From Rhodococcus sp. W8901 (GTDB lineage Bacteria; Actinomycetota; Actinomycetes; Mycobacteriales; Mycobacteriaceae), in assembly GCF_013348805.1 (NCBI RefSeq), contig NZ_CP054690.1:3658001-3722000 (forward strand): a DNA stretch of 64,000 bases, written 5' to 3'. The position numbers and the translations under genes are program-made. Under the pieces are notes generated by a model that saw only the letters and a list, made by a program, of their open reading frames with translations, did not search any database and was not told the DNA's origin. This document shows, in pieces, positions 1 through 8,356 of this stretch (the first letter of the stretch is position 1; the number at the start of each line of letters is the position of its first letter).

Positions 1-1
1 C

Positions 2-1213
2 AAATCCGTTCTGGCCGACCAGATCGACGCCGTCACCCGCGCGTCGGTCGACAAGGGCCTGTCCACCCCCGACCTGTCACTGCTCGTCGACGGCCTGCGC
101 GCCGAACGCGAGCAGGGCATCACGATCGACGTCGCGTACCGCTACTTCGCGACCCCGCGCCGCTCGTTCGTCCTCGCCGACACCCCGGGGCACGTGCAAT
201 ACACCCGCAACACCGTCTCGGGTGCCTCCACCGCGCAGCTTGTGATCCTGCTGGTCGACGCGCGCAAGGGCGTCATCTCGCAGACCCGCAAGCACGCCGC
301 GGTGCTGGCGCTGCTCGGGGTGCCGCGACTGGTGCTGGCGGTCAACAAGATCGACCTCGTGGAGGATCCGGCGACGGTCTTCGCCGACATCTCCGCCGAG
401 TTCCGGTCCCTGACCGGTTCGCTCGGCTGGGCCGCCGAGGACGTCCTGGAGATCCCGGTGTCCGCGCTGCACGGCGACAATGTCGCGGTGCGGTCGGAGA
501 AGACGCCGTACTACGACGGGCCGACGCTGATCGAGCATCTGGAGTCGGTGCCGGTGGACAGCGACAATGAAGGCAAGCACGCTGTGGGCCTGCGCTTCCC
601 GGTGCAGTACGTGATCCGTCCGCGCACCGCCGAGTTCCCGGACTACCGCGGCTACGCCGGACAGGTCGCGGCGGGGTCCGTCGCCCCCGGCGACGAGGTG
701 GTGATCCTGCCGTCCGGAACCCGGACGACGGTCGCCCGGATCGATACCGCCGACGGCGAACTCGACTCCGCGCATGCGGGACGCAGTGTGACGCTGGTGC
801 TCGCCGACGACGTGGACGTCTCGCGTGGCGATACCATCGCCTCGCCGATCTCCGCCCCCGAGCCGATCGACACGTTCGACGCCACCGTGTGCTGGCTGGC
901 CGAGAAGCCGCTGCGGCCGGGTGCGCGTCTGCTGCTCAAGCACGGCACCCGCACCACGCAGGCCATCGTCGGGGCCCTCGTCGAGCGCCTCGACGAGCAG
1001 GAGCTGACGTCCGAGCTGAGCCCGGAAACCCTCGAGCTCAACGAGATCGGCAAGATCACGGTGCGCGTCGCGGAGCAGATCGTGGCGGACGACTACACCG
1101 TCAACCGCCACACCGGCTGCTTCCTGCTGATCGACCCGGCCGGCGGCAACACCCTCGCCGCCGGACTCGTCGGCGATGCGATCGCGGCCGTCGAACTCGG
1201 TGAGCGGGTCTGA
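2..1213 (+). CDS. cysN: Sulfate adenylyltransferase subunit 1 (CysN), 5'-truncated by window edge
   Basis: GTPase subunit of ATP sulfurylase: with CysD it activates sulfate to adenosine 5'-phosphosulfate, driven by GTP hydrolysis, in cytoplasmic sulfate assimilation. The open frame enters from the left edge, so 403 residues are seen. Visible motifs are GITIDVAYRYF (switch region) near fragment residue 39, DTPGH near 60 and NKID near 115, followed by EF-Tu-like beta-barrel domains. The P-loop must lie just upstream of the edge. The protein ends about 30 residues after the barrel domains with no APS kinase (CysC) domain, so this is CysN alone and not a CysNC fusion. The next gene starts 4 nt after its stop, so the two are probably co-transcribed. 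Family assignment is secure. Confidence 0.96.
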   Translation, partial: KSVLADQIDAVTRASVDKGLSTPDLSLLVDGLRAEREQGITIDVAYRYFATPRRSFVLADTPGHVQYTRNTVSGASTAQLVILLVDARKGVISQTRKHAAVLALLGVPRLVLAVNKIDLVEDPATVFADISAEFRSLTGSLGWAAEDVLEIPVSALHGDNVAVRSEKTPYYDGPTLIEHLESVPVDSDNEGKHAVGLRFPVQYVIRPRTAEFPDYRGYAGQVAAGSVAPGDEVVILPSGTRTTVARIDTADGELDSAHAGRSVTLVLADDVDVSRGDTIASPISAPEPIDTFDATVCWLAEKPLRPGARLLLKHGTRTTQAIVGALVERLDEQELTSELSPETLELNEIGKITVRVAEQIVADDYTVNRHTGCFLLIDPAGGNTLAAGLVGDAIAAVELGERV

Positions 1214-1217
1214 GACC

Positions 1218-1994
1218 GTGACGCGGCTGATCACGGCGGCGATGCCGCCAATGATCGCTGTCGCCCACGGCAGCCGTGACCCCCGATCCGCTCGGGTGGT
1301 CTCGGCTGCCGTGGCGGCGATCCGCGCCCGGCGGCCGGAACTCGACGTGCGGCTGTGCTTCCTGGACCTGAACGCGCCGTCGGTCGATCAGGTGGTCGAT
1401 GCGGTTGCCGCCGAGGGACATTCGTCGGCAGTCGCCGTCCCGTTGCTGCTCGGCAGCGCATTCCATGCTCGGGTGGATCTGCCCGGAATCCTCGCCGCTG
1501 CCCGGGCCCGGCATCCGCAGCTGACCGTGCTGCAGTCGGGCGTCCTCGGGCACGACCGTCGACTGATCGACGCGGTGCGCAGCCGGATCACCACGGCCGG
1601 CGCCACCGCCGACGACGCCGACACCGGGGTCGTGCTCGCGGCGGTCGGATCGTCACACACCGCCGCGAACGACGACACCCGTAGGCTGGCCGCGGTCCTC
1701 GCGGAGGGTACGCGGTGGGCCGGCGCTGTCACCTGTTTCGCGACCTCCGCGGAGCCCACCGTCGGTCAGGCAATCTCCCTGCTGCGCTCGAGAGGGGTCG
1801 AACGCATCGTGATCGCCCCGTGGTTCCTCGCTCCCGGCCGCCTCACCGACCGCCTCGGTGCCGCAGCATTGGCGGCTGCCCCCGAGGTGCTGTTCGCCGA
1901 CACCATCGGTGCACACCCCCATCTCGCGGACGTCGCGCTCGATCGATACGAAGCAACGCTCGCCGTGGACGCCCGGATCGAACGGTCCGCTTGA
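1218..1994 (+). CDS. Sirohydrochlorin chelatase, CbiX/SirB family
   Basis: Predicted metal chelatase inserting Fe2+ (siroheme) or Co2+ (cobalamin) into sirohydrochlorin; next to cysN the siroheme role for sulfite reductase is the natural reading. The 258-residue protein has two CbiX-like halves: the first opens with IAVAHGSRDPRSA, whose His is the usual metal ligand, and the second has VGSSHTAANDDTR. I chose GTG 1218, four bases after the cysN stop; in-frame ATGs at 1242 and 1251 are alternatives. An upstream extension would overlap cysN. The last 150 bases overlap a predicted ORF on the other strand. Which metal is inserted cannot be read from the sequence. Confidence 0.9.
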   Translation: MTRLITAAMPPMIAVAHGSRDPRSARVVSAAVAAIRARRPELDVRLCFLDLNAPSVDQVVDAVAAEGHSSAVAVPLLLGSAFHARVDLPGILAAARARHPQLTVLQSGVLGHDRRLIDAVRSRITTAGATADDADTGVVLAAVGSSHTAANDDTRRLAAVLAEGTRWAGAVTCFATSAEPTVGQAISLLRSRGVERIVIAPWFLAPGRLTDRLGAAALAAAPEVLFADTIGAHPHLADVALDRYEATLAVDARIERSA

Positions 1995-2304
1995 CGGTTC
2001 CTCGGTACTCGTTGCGGCTCAGGTGATGAGGCCTATTCCGGACAGGTCGGGCGTTGCGTGTCCGTCGCCATGCGCTGACCGCAATCGCCACTGCTGCCAC
2101 CGACAGGAGATCGGAGACCGTCAGACCGTGTTCCGGGCTCAGGCTCCACAGGACACCGCCCTCCAACGGGCCGTTGGCGAACACCCACACGACCGCAACG
2201 GAAACCAGTGCTGTGGCGGCGGGCCGAATCGGCTTCGCCAGGCACCACGCCGAGAGAACAACCAAGATGTTCATCGTGAGGGCGGGATAGAAGTAGTCAG
2301 CCAT
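1843..2304 (-). CDS. Small predicted membrane protein, unrecognised, with an implausible C-terminal tail
   Basis: The first 90 or so of 153 residues look like a real small membrane protein: three hydrophobic segments (about residues 5-22, 27-45 and 62-78) and an AGGAGA ribosome-binding site 8 nt before the ATG. The remainder is Arg-rich, lacks membrane segments and is antisense to the 3' end of the sirohydrochlorin chelatase gene, so it may be read-through after a lost stop or frameshift. I recognise no family. It points away from the sulfur genes and its function is unknown. Confidence 0.45.
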   Translation of the reverse strand: MADYFYPALTMNILVVLSAWCLAKPIRPAATALVSVAVVWVFANGPLEGGVLWSLSPEHGLTVSDLLSVAAVAIAVSAWRRTRNARPVRNRPHHLSRNEYRGTVKRTVRSGRPRRALLRIDRARRPRDGGVHRWCRRTAPRGQPPMLRHRGGR

Positions 2305-2389
2305 CGAAAGTCTCCTGGTTCACACCGGCGATTGCGCACCATTCTCCCTTCTGCTCAGCCGGGCGAGCTGTTCGCCCCGTCCCGCTGAA

Positions 2390-2641
2390 TCACGTTCGAA
2401 AGGCCATCCCGCGATCACCCAACGCCTCACCGAGGATCCGGATCGCCTTCGGGCCCACGCCGTGCATCGCAAGCAGTTCGGATTCGGTGTGCCGGGCAAC
2501 GTCCTCGAGTGACGACAGTCCCGCACCGGCGAGCGCCCTGGTTGCGGGCCGACCGATCGCGGGAGGCAGGTCACCGCTGCCGGGCTCGGACACCTCGGGC
2601 ATCGCCATCGCGGCCTTGCGGAGGTGACGGATCGTCGTCAT
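2390..2641 (-). CDS. Helix-hairpin-helix DNA-binding domain protein
   Basis: An 83-residue protein made of one helix-hairpin-helix unit: LPPAIGRPATRALAGAG, then a repeat with LLAMHGVGPKAIRILGEAL, the classic hGxGxxxA DNA-backbone contact. I place the start at ATG 2641 because a TACGAT box sits 7 nt upstream (2649-2654), the spacing of leaderless actinobacterial transcripts; an upstream in-frame ATG would add 16 low-complexity residues. The family is common in actinobacteria and uncharacterised; nonspecific DNA binding is inferred from the fold only. Confidence 0.75.
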   Translation of the reverse strand: MTTIRHLRKAAMAMPEVSEPGSGDLPPAIGRPATRALAGAGLSSLEDVARHTESELLAMHGVGPKAIRILGEALGDRGMAFRT

Positions 2642-2693
2642 ACGAGGGATCGTAGGTGCCCGGACCGACGGCCGTGGCGTTCGGCACAACCGC

Positions 2694-2724
2694 TTTACCT
2701 CGAGTGAACTTCAGGTTCTAGCGT
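2694..2724 (+). promoter_or_regulatory. MerR/SoxR-type promoter with 19-bp spacer and dyad
   Basis: TTTACC (2694-2699) and TAGCGT (2719-2724) are separated by 19 bp, the overlong spacing of MerR-family promoters. The spacer holds the dyad ACCTcgAGT...ACTtcAGGT (2697-2716), close to the SoxR operator consensus ACCTCAAGTTAACTTGAGGT as I remember it. It lies 40 bp upstream of the flavin reductase TTG start. No MerR gene is in the window, so the regulator would act from elsewhere. The motif is seen; regulation is inferred. Confidence 0.6.
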
Positions 2725-2763
2725 CGAGGACGACCCCCTGACGCCCCGACGAAGGACCTCGCG

Positions 2764-3279
2764 TTGACGACCGCCACCCCGATTTCTCAGCTCAACGGCG
2801 ACTTCCGCCGGGCGTTCCGCGGCCACCCCGCCGGTGTCGCGATCATCACCGCGCAGGGCCACGACGGGCCTGTCGGACTGACGTCGTCGTCGGTGTCGTC
2901 CGTCGCGGTGGACCCGCCGATCCTCGGGTTCTCGCTGCAGTCCGATCGGGGCTCGGCCGCCGTCGTCGGATCCGCCGCCAGCTTCCTGGTGCACCTCCTG
3001 ACCGCCGAGAACGTCGCCCTGGCACGGCTGTTCGCCACACCCGGGACCCGACGCTTCGGCCCCGAGATGTCCTGGTCGCACCTCGAGACCGGTGAACCCA
3101 TGATCCACGGAACCGGGCACGTCCTGCGCTGTACGCCCCTGTCGAGCGTGCATGCCGGCCCGGCGACCGTTCTGACCGCCGCCGTGGAGGACATCTACGC
3201 ACCCGAGCACCTCGGGGCGCCACTGGTATACCAGGACCGGAGCTACCACTGCGTGAGTCCGTGGACGGCACTCCCCTGA
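2764..3279 (+). CDS. Flavin reductase-like FMN-binding protein
   Basis: A 171-residue split-barrel flavin-binding protein of the type that supplies reduced FMN or FAD to monooxygenases or reduces flavins with NAD(P)H. Family signatures run in order: FRRAFRGHPAGVAIITAQ, GLTSSSVSSVAVDPPILGFSL, SFLVHLL, RRFGPEMSW and a C-terminal GAPLVYQDRSYH. The start is TTG 2764, chosen because AAGGA lies 7 nt before it and no nearer ATG exists. The MerR/SoxR-like promoter directly upstream suggests induction by redox-cycling compounds. The partner enzyme is not evident in the window. Confidence 0.88.
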   Translation: MTTATPISQLNGDFRRAFRGHPAGVAIITAQGHDGPVGLTSSSVSSVAVDPPILGFSLQSDRGSAAVVGSAASFLVHLLTAENVALARLFATPGTRRFGPEMSWSHLETGEPMIHGTGHVLRCTPLSSVHAGPATVLTAAVEDIYAPEHLGAPLVYQDRSYHCVSPWTALP

Positions 3280-3345
3280 TCATTCGCTCGTTCGACTCGT
3301 CGATAGTCGCGCGAAAATCTTTACCGCAGCTTTATTCTCGTGGCC

Positions 3346-4281
3346 ATGCAGCGAACTCTCCGCCGAGCCCGCCGACGGGTCGGCGCCACGGCGTTCACCC
3401 TCGCCGCCACAGCATCACTCGCACTCACCACCGCCACCGCGCCGGCATCCGCAGCAACTCCGGTGCTCCCGAATCCGGGATCCGTGATCGGTGACCCCTG
3501 GGAACTCCAGACGGTCATGCGCGCCGCGGCCGCGGTCGTCGACCACAGCGCACCCGGCATGTCGATCGCGATCGTCAAGCCCGACCCACACCAGCCGGGC
3601 GAGTCGATCACCACGACCTATTACTTCGGGTTGGCGGACAAGGAGAACAAACACAAGGTCGGCCCGCAGACGCAGTTCGAGATCGCATCGGAGACCAAGA
3701 CGTTCACGGGTGCACTGCTCGCGAAGAGGATCTATCGGGGCCTGGCGGAGCTCGACGACCCCGCCCAGGACTACGAGCAGAACGTCACGTTCCCGACGAT
3801 GGACGGATCTGCCATCACGCTCGGGGATCTCGTCACCCACCGGTCCGGACTCACCGACGATCCGGGCAACCTGCATGCGGGCTGCCCGGGCGACGACCCC
3901 AAATGTGTGGACGCGAAGGCCCTGTACAACCGGACCCTCCTGTGGGAGGGGCTCGAGGCCCCCGGCACACTCGCGAATCCCCCAGGCTCGACGCAGATGG
4001 GCATGGCCTGGCAGCTGTACCCGGCACAGAAGGGCATCGCGTATCCCTACGCGTTCAAGGACGGCGCCTCGAACGGCAGCACCAGCGCCACCTACCTCCT
4101 GCCCTCCGCGGGTTGGGGCGTGACCGTGCTCGCGAACGGTAAGAACGTGCTTCCCGACGACCAGGAGAACCCGACGACCGATCTCGCCGCGCTCGAGCTG
4201 ATGCGTGAACTGGCTCCCGCCGGCCCGCTGGCGGAGGGAAGCAGCAGCGGATCACTGTCCTTCGGTTCCCTCGGCTCCTGA
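3346..4281 (+). CDS. Secreted serine hydrolase, beta-lactamase/penicillin-binding-like fold, internally shortened
   Basis: A 311-residue protein with an Arg-rich Sec-type signal peptide ending near ATAPASA, then a serine beta-lactamase-like hydrolase: nucleophile motif SETK (SxxK) and the HRSGL loop. The third-motif region reads FKDGASNGSTS before LPSAGWGVTVLANGKN, with KDG replacing the usual HTG or KTG. After HRSGLTDD the sequence jumps within about 60 residues to the C-terminal strands, and no clear YxN (usually YSN) motif is present, so the central helical domain looks deleted. ATG 3346 or GTG 3340 could be the start; neither has a good ribosome-binding site. It converges on cysA across a shared terminator. 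Likely extracytoplasmic; activity doubtful. Confidence 0.75.
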   Translation: MQRTLRRARRRVGATAFTLAATASLALTTATAPASAATPVLPNPGSVIGDPWELQTVMRAAAAVVDHSAPGMSIAIVKPDPHQPGESITTTYYFGLADKENKHKVGPQTQFEIASETKTFTGALLAKRIYRGLAELDDPAQDYEQNVTFPTMDGSAITLGDLVTHRSGLTDDPGNLHAGCPGDDPKCVDAKALYNRTLLWEGLEAPGTLANPPGSTQMGMAWQLYPAQKGIAYPYAFKDGASNGSTSATYLLPSAGWGVTVLANGKNVLPDDQENPTTDLAALELMRELAPAGPLAEGSSSGSLSFGSLGS

Positions 4282-4298
4282 ACCGGTACCGGATACAC

Positions 4299-4330
4299 GA
4301 AGGCCCGGCCCCGTGCGGGACCGGGCCTTC
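4299..4330. terminator. Bidirectional terminator between the serine hydrolase gene and cysA
   Basis: Perfect 10-bp stem GAAGGCCCGG/CCGGGCCTTC (4299-4308 with 4321-4330) and a 12-nt loop, between convergent stops at 4281 and 4343. It is followed by a short pyrimidine run on the plus strand. Confidence 0.85.
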
Positions 4331-4342
4331 GTCCTTTCCGCG

Positions 4343-5290
4343 CTACCCGGTGATGTCGGTGGGCCGGACATACACCGTCTCGCCCTCCCGCAGGCCGAGG
4401 ACCTCGGCGTCGCTGCGGGTGATCTGGGCCGAGAGTTCCTGCGCGCCGGTCTTGGGCTGCAACTCCACCCGCACCTCGAACCCGAGGTGCACGACGCGGG
4501 AGACCGTGGCCGCGAACGACTGCGGGATCTGGGTGCGCTCGAGCCGCAGATCGTGCGGGCGCACCAGCTGCCCGTTGAGCCGCGCCACGGGCCCGAGGAA
4601 CGACATCACGAAGTCGTTGGCCGGGGTGTCGTACAGCTCCTGTGGGGTACCGACCTGCTCGATCCGCCCCTTGTTGAGCACCGCGATCCGGTCGGCGACG
4701 TCGAGCGCCTCCTCCTGGTCGTGGGTGACCAGGACCGTGGTCACGTGCACCTCGTCGTGCAGGCGCCGCAGCCACGTGCGCAGGTCGTCGCGCACCTTGG
4801 CGTCGAGCGCGCCGAACGGCTCGTCGAGCAGCAGCACCTGCGGGTCTACGGCGAGGGCACGGGCCAGCGCCATGCGCTGACGCTGACCACCGGACAGCTG
4901 CGCCGGGTAGCGGTGCTGGAAGCCGTCGAGTCCGACGATCGCGAGCAGGTCGTCGACCTTCTTGGCGATCTCGGCCTTGGGACGCTTGCGGATCTTGAGG
5001 CCGAACGCGACGTTGTCGCGCACCGTCATGTGCTTGAACGCCGCGTAGTGCTGGAACACGAAGCCGATGTCGCGCTTCTGCGGCGGGACCCCGGTGACGT
5101 CCTTCCCGGCGATCGTGATGGTGCCCGAGTCGGGCTGCTCGAGGCCGGCGATGGACCGCAGCAGCGTCGACTTGCCCGAACCGCTGGGCCCGAGCAGCGC
5201 CGTGAGCGAGCCCGACGGGATGTCGAGGGTGACGTCGTCGAGCGCGGCGAAATCGCCGTAGTTCTTGCGTGCCCCGGTCACGGTAATCAT
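4343..5290 (-). CDS. cysA: Sulfate/thiosulfate ABC transporter ATPase CysA
   Basis: ATP-hydrolysing subunit of the sulfate/thiosulfate importer. The 315-residue sequence shows Walker [10 protein letters not shown], the Q-loop FVFQHYAAF, signature [15 protein letters not shown], Walker [13 protein letters not shown] and the switch His in [12 protein letters not shown] short TOBE-like C-terminal domain ([10 protein letters not shown] and RPTDITG) follows; the protein is about 30-40 residues shorter than enterobacterial CysA. It is last in the sbp-cysT-cysW-cysA run and its ATG overlaps the cysW stop by 4 nt, indicating translational coupling. Regulation probably comes from the attenuator-like leader ahead of sbp. 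Confidence 0.96.
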   Translation of the reverse strand: MITVTGARKNYGDFAALDDVTLDIPSGSLTALLGPSGSGKSTLLRSIAGLEQPDSGTITIAGKDVTGVPPQKRDIGFVFQHYAAFKHMTVRDNVAFGLKIRKRPKAEIAKKVDDLLAIVGLDGFQHRYPAQLSGGQRQRMALARALAVDPQVLLLDEPFGALDAKVRDDLRTWLRRLHDEVHVTTVLVTHDQEEALDVADRIAVLNKGRIEQVGTPQELYDTPANDFVMSFLGPVARLNGQLVRPHDLRLERTQIPQSFAATVSRVVHLGFEVRVELQPKTGAQELSAQITRSDAEVLGLREGETVYVRPTDITG

Positions 5291-6093
5291 GTCGTGCTCC
5301 TCTTACGGTCGAGCAGAGTCATCAGCAGGAGGGTCACCACAGCGATCGACATCAGCAGTGTCGCCGCGGCGTAGGCCCCGAAGGTGTTGTGGTCATCGAT
5401 GTAACGGGAGTGCACGAGCAGGGTCAGGGTCTGCGACTGGCCGGGAATGCCCGACGAGACCATGATGACGGCACCGAACTCGCCGAGAGCGCGGGCGACG
5501 GTGAGGACGATGCCGTACGTCAGGCCCCAGCGGATCGCCGGAAGGGTGATCCGGGAGAACGTCTGCCACTTGGACGCCCCGAGCGTGGCCGCGGCCTGCT
5601 CCTGCTCGTCCCCGATCTCGTGCAGCACGGGTTCCACCTCGCGCACCACGAACGGCAGGGTCACGAAGATCGTGGCGATCACCATGCCGGGCAACCCGAA
5701 GATCACCTTGAGGCCGAGCGACTCGACGCCGCCGAACCACCCGTTCGCACCCCACAGCAGGATCAGCGAGACGCCGACAACGATCGGCGACACCGCGAAC
5801 GGAAGGTCGACGACGGACTGGAGCAGCCCGCGGCCGGGAAAACGACCCCGCACGAGGGCCAGCGCGGTGACGATGCCGAAGATGACGTTGATCGGCACCA
5901 CGATCGCGACGATCAGCAGCGACAGGTTGAGCGCCGAGATCGCGGCCGGGGTGCTGATCGCGTGGTAGAAGGCGACGAATCCGTGCTCGAAGGTGCGGTA
6001 CAGGATCACGCCGATCGGCACGATCAGGAGTACGAACAGGTAGCCGAGGACGATGGTGCGCAGGCTTATCCGCGCCAAGGGTGAGATCTTCAC
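5287..6093 (-). CDS. cysW: Sulfate ABC transporter permease CysW
   Basis: Second membrane subunit of the CysUWA sulfate importer, 268 residues with six hydrophobic segments and the EAA-type cytoplasmic loop [23 protein letters not shown] that docks the ATPase. I place the start at GTG 6093, where it overlaps the cysT stop as GTGA; the much longer open frame upstream is only read-through antisense-like sequence within cysT. Its stop overlaps the cysA ATG. Sulfate passes through the CysT-CysW pore after delivery by the Sbp lipoprotein. Confidence 0.95.
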   Translation of the reverse strand: MKISPLARISLRTIVLGYLFVLLIVPIGVILYRTFEHGFVAFYHAISTPAAISALNLSLLIVAIVVPINVIFGIVTALALVRGRFPGRGLLQSVVDLPFAVSPIVVGVSLILLWGANGWFGGVESLGLKVIFGLPGMVIATIFVTLPFVVREVEPVLHEIGDEQEQAAATLGASKWQTFSRITLPAIRWGLTYGIVLTVARALGEFGAVIMVSSGIPGQSQTLTLLVHSRYIDDHNTFGAYAAATLLMSIAVVTLLLMTLLDRKRSTT

Positions 6094-6974
6094 TGCGCCT
6101 GCTCCTCTCGGCGCTGGTTGCGCGCGGCGAAGATCCGCAGCACGAACAACGTCGCGAAGGCGATTGCCAGCAGGGTCACCGACACCGCCGCCGCACTGAC
6201 GGGACGGTCGATCTCGATCTGCTGCTGAATGTACTGCGAGGCAACCTGGGTCTCGCGCGGGATGTTGCCGCCGATCAGCACCACCGAGCCGTACTCGCCG
6301 ATCGCGCGGGCGAAGGCGAGCCCGGCGCCACTGATGATCGCGGGTGCGAGCGTCGGCAGCACCACTCGACGGAAGATCGTCCAGTTGTTCGCGCCGAGCG
6401 ACGCCGCGGCCTGCTCCACCTCGCGGTCGGCCTCCATCAGCACCGGCTGCACCGACCGGACCACGAACGGAAGGGTGACGAACGCGAGCGCCACGATCAG
6501 GCCGGGCTGAGTCGCATTGAGGTGCACGTCGATCGGGCTCTGCGGCCCGTACAGCGACAGCAGCACGATGCTGGCGACGATGGTCGGCAACGCGAACGGA
6601 AGATCGATCAGCGAGCCCACGATCCGCTTGCCCGGGAACTCGTCCCGCACCAGCACCCACGCGATCATCGTGCCCATCACCACGTTGATCAGGGCGACGA
6701 TCACCGACACCACGATCGTCACGCGGAGCGCCGCCAGGGCGCCGGGCGCGGTGACCGCGTCCCAGAACCCGGACCACCCGTCCTCGAACGATGTCACTGT
6801 CAGCGCCGCCAAGGGCAGCAACACGATGATGCTGAGCCACAACGCCGCGATCCCGATCCCCAACGGACCGACCGCGCCGGTGACGGCGAACCGGCGCCGG
6901 AAGCGTCCCTTCGGTCTCCGTGGTGGTGCGGCCTGCACGGTCGGCTGTGGCGCCTGAGTCGTCACTGTCGTCAT
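6090..6974 (-). CDS. cysT: Sulfate ABC transporter permease CysT (CysU)
   Basis: First membrane subunit of the sulfate importer, 294 residues, with a charged cytoplasmic N-terminus, six membrane spans and the EAA loop EVEQAAASLGANNWTIFRRVVLP. The chosen ATG 6974 shares one base with the sbp stop (TGATG), the coupling typical of this operon; an in-frame extension to 7157 would run back into sbp. The pair CysT/CysW forms the membrane channel and its loops contact CysA. Confidence 0.95.
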   Translation of the reverse strand: MTTVTTQAPQPTVQAAPPRRPKGRFRRRFAVTGAVGPLGIGIAALWLSIIVLLPLAALTVTSFEDGWSGFWDAVTAPGALAALRVTIVVSVIVALINVVMGTMIAWVLVRDEFPGKRIVGSLIDLPFALPTIVASIVLLSLYGPQSPIDVHLNATQPGLIVALAFVTLPFVVRSVQPVLMEADREVEQAAASLGANNWTIFRRVVLPTLAPAIISGAGLAFARAIGEYGSVVLIGGNIPRETQVASQYIQQQIEIDRPVSAAAVSVTLLAIAFATLFVLRIFAARNQRREEQAQ

Positions 6975-8005
6975 CACTTCGTCGCGTTCTCGTAGATAGT
7001 GGCGATCCGGCCCGAGTCCTGCTCGAACAGATCCTTGTCGACGGTGTCCCAGCCACCGAGGTCGGCGACGGTCCACAGCTGCTGCGGTTCCGGGAAGTCG
7101 GCGGCGTACTCGGCCATGACGGCCGGGTCGACGGGCCGGAAGCCGGCCTCCGCCCACTGCCGTTGCGCCGCGGGGGTATACAGGAAATCACGGAACGTGA
7201 CCGCGGTGGATGCGTTCCGACCGGTCGAGACCACCGCCACCGGGTTCTCGACCTTGAAGGTCGCCGTCGGGGTCACGTGCTCCACCGGATCACCCTTGCG
7301 TTCGGTGAACAGCGCCTCGTTCTCGTAGCTGAGCAGCACGTCACCGGTCCCCTGCAGGAACATCTCGGTCGCCTCGCGGCCGGACTTCGGCTGCACCTTC
7401 ACGTGCTCACCGATCAGCTTGCCGAGATAGTCGAGACCGGCCTGCGGATTCCGCCCGCCGTCGCTCGCGGCCGCATAGGGAGCCAACAGGTTCCACTTCG
7501 CCGACCCGGAGCTGAACGGGTTCGGGGTCACGACCTCGACGCCCGGCCGGAGCAGGTCGTCCCAGTCGCGGAGGTTCTTCGGATTGCCCTCGCGGACGAC
7601 GAGCGTCACCACGGACCCGAACGGGACACCGCCGTAGGTGTCCTTGTTCCAGCTGTCGTCGACCAGCCCCTCCTCGACGAGGCGCGTGATCTCCGGCTCG
7701 ACGGAGAAGCTGACGAGGTCCGCCTGGGCACCGTCCTTCACCTTCCGCGACTGGTCGCCGGACGCCCCGTACGACGGGTTGAACCGCACCCCAGCGCCCT
7801 CGCCGGTCTGGGCGAACGCGGCGGTCACCTTGTCGTAGCCGGGCTTCGGGACTCCGTACGCGAACATGTTGATCGTGCCGCCGCTGCCGTCCGCACCGAC
7901 GTCGACTCCGCCCATGACATCGCTCGAGCCGCCGCTACACCCGGCGAGAGCGACTGCTCCGACCGCGACGAGCGCAGTCAGGAACGAGCGGAACCGATGC
8001 TTCAT
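6974..8005 (-). CDS. Sulfate-binding lipoprotein, copy 1 (operon copy)
   Basis: Extracytoplasmic sulfate/thiosulfate receptor of the importer. The 343-residue precursor has a signal peptide ending in the lipobox LAGC (Cys near residue 22), so it is predicted to be lipid-anchored. Sulfate-binding family motifs are VRFNPSYGASGDQSRKV, the PNPFSSGSAKWNLLAPYAA block and GTGDVLLSYENEA. A GGAAGG ribosome-binding site precedes the ATG. It leads the sbp-cysT-cysW-cysA operon, 198 nt after a Cys-Cys leader ORF. A second, very similar copy lies at 8751-9782. From inspection the copies differ mainly in scattered conservative changes across the whole length. Confidence 0.95.
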   Translation of the reverse strand: MKHRFRSFLTALVAVGAVALAGCSGGSSDVMGGVDVGADGSGGTINMFAYGVPKPGYDKVTAAFAQTGEGAGVRFNPSYGASGDQSRKVKDGAQADLVSFSVEPEITRLVEEGLVDDSWNKDTYGGVPFGSVVTLVVREGNPKNLRDWDDLLRPGVEVVTPNPFSSGSAKWNLLAPYAAASDGGRNPQAGLDYLGKLIGEHVKVQPKSGREATEMFLQGTGDVLLSYENEALFTERKGDPVEHVTPTATFKVENPVAVVSTGRNASTAVTFRDFLYTPAAQRQWAEAGFRPVDPAVMAEYAADFPEPQQLWTVADLGGWDTVDKDLFEQDSGRIATIYENATK

Positions 8006-8150
8006 ACGGATTTACCTTCCTACGGTGCCGGCAGATGCAGAAGAGCTCGCGCCGGAGACCCCGACCGGACGGTCGGTCGGTTCGAATGAGGCCTGGATGC
8101 GGGGAGGTGTTCGCGGTGCACGTCACCGCTGAGCGGAACGGGAGGAGAGA

Positions 8151-8171
8151 GCGCGTTCGGATCGAACGCGC
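8151..8171 (-). promoter_or_regulatory. Hairpin between leader ORF 1 and sbp copy 1, attenuator candidate
   Basis: Perfect 9-bp inverted repeat GCGCGTTCG/CGAACGCGC with a 3-nt loop, starting about 32 nt downstream of the leader-1 stop codon on the minus strand. It has no U-tract, so it would act as a factor-dependent or anti-antiterminator structure. The role is inferred from position. Confidence 0.4.
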
Positions 8172-8203
8172 GTGTCACGACAGAGCGAACACCGAGACAG
8201 GAA

Positions 8204-8293
8204 TCAACAACAGTCGATGTCGGCGACTGCGAGTCGGCCGACAGCGATCAACGCCAGTTCATGGCGGACCTGGTGCGCGACGACTACAGACAC
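8204..8293 (-). CDS. Leader peptide 1 ending Cys-Cys-stop, upstream of sbp copy 1
   Basis: A 29-codon ORF begins with GTG 8293 and ends TGT-TGT-TGA. Its centre reads HELALIAVG and LAVADI. A paralogous ORF of identical length precedes the other sbp copy: 22 of 29 residues agree and nine codons differ only synonymously (residues 6, 16, 17, 21, 23, 24, 25, 26 and 29), strong evidence that the frame is translated. A TAAAGT box lies exactly 7 nt before the GTG, so the transcript is probably leaderless. Tandem Cys codons at the very end, in front of a sulfate importer, fit ribosome-stalling attenuation: low Cys-tRNA would stall the ribosome and let transcription or translation of sbp proceed. Cys-rich leaderless leader ORFs of this kind are known in mycobacteria; this instance is my inference. 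Confidence 0.8.
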   Translation of the reverse strand: MSVVVAHQVRHELALIAVGRLAVADIDCC

Positions 8294-8300
8294 GCGGCAG

Positions 8301-8306
8301 ACTTTA
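8301..8306 (-). promoter_or_regulatory. -10 box of leader 1 / sbp-cysTWA operon
   Basis: TAAAGT on the minus strand, preceded by CTGC, 7 nt before the leader-1 GTG. The other copy has CTGC-TATCGT at the same spacing. No convincing -35 is seen. Confidence 0.6.
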
Positions 8307-8356
8307 GCAGAGCACGGAACCGACGTCCGAATGGCGCGATCCGCCGGCACGGACGG

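Noticed and set aside
5287-7191. A 634-codon open frame covering cysW and much of cysT
   Set aside because: Only its last 268 codons encode a real protein (CysW); the rest is out-of-phase cysT.
8248-8262. Four-codon ORF MNWR-stop inside the leader region, also present at 10076-10090
   Set aside because: It is identical in both copies only because it overlaps conserved leader codons in another frame; the synonymous pattern supports the 29-codon frame instead.
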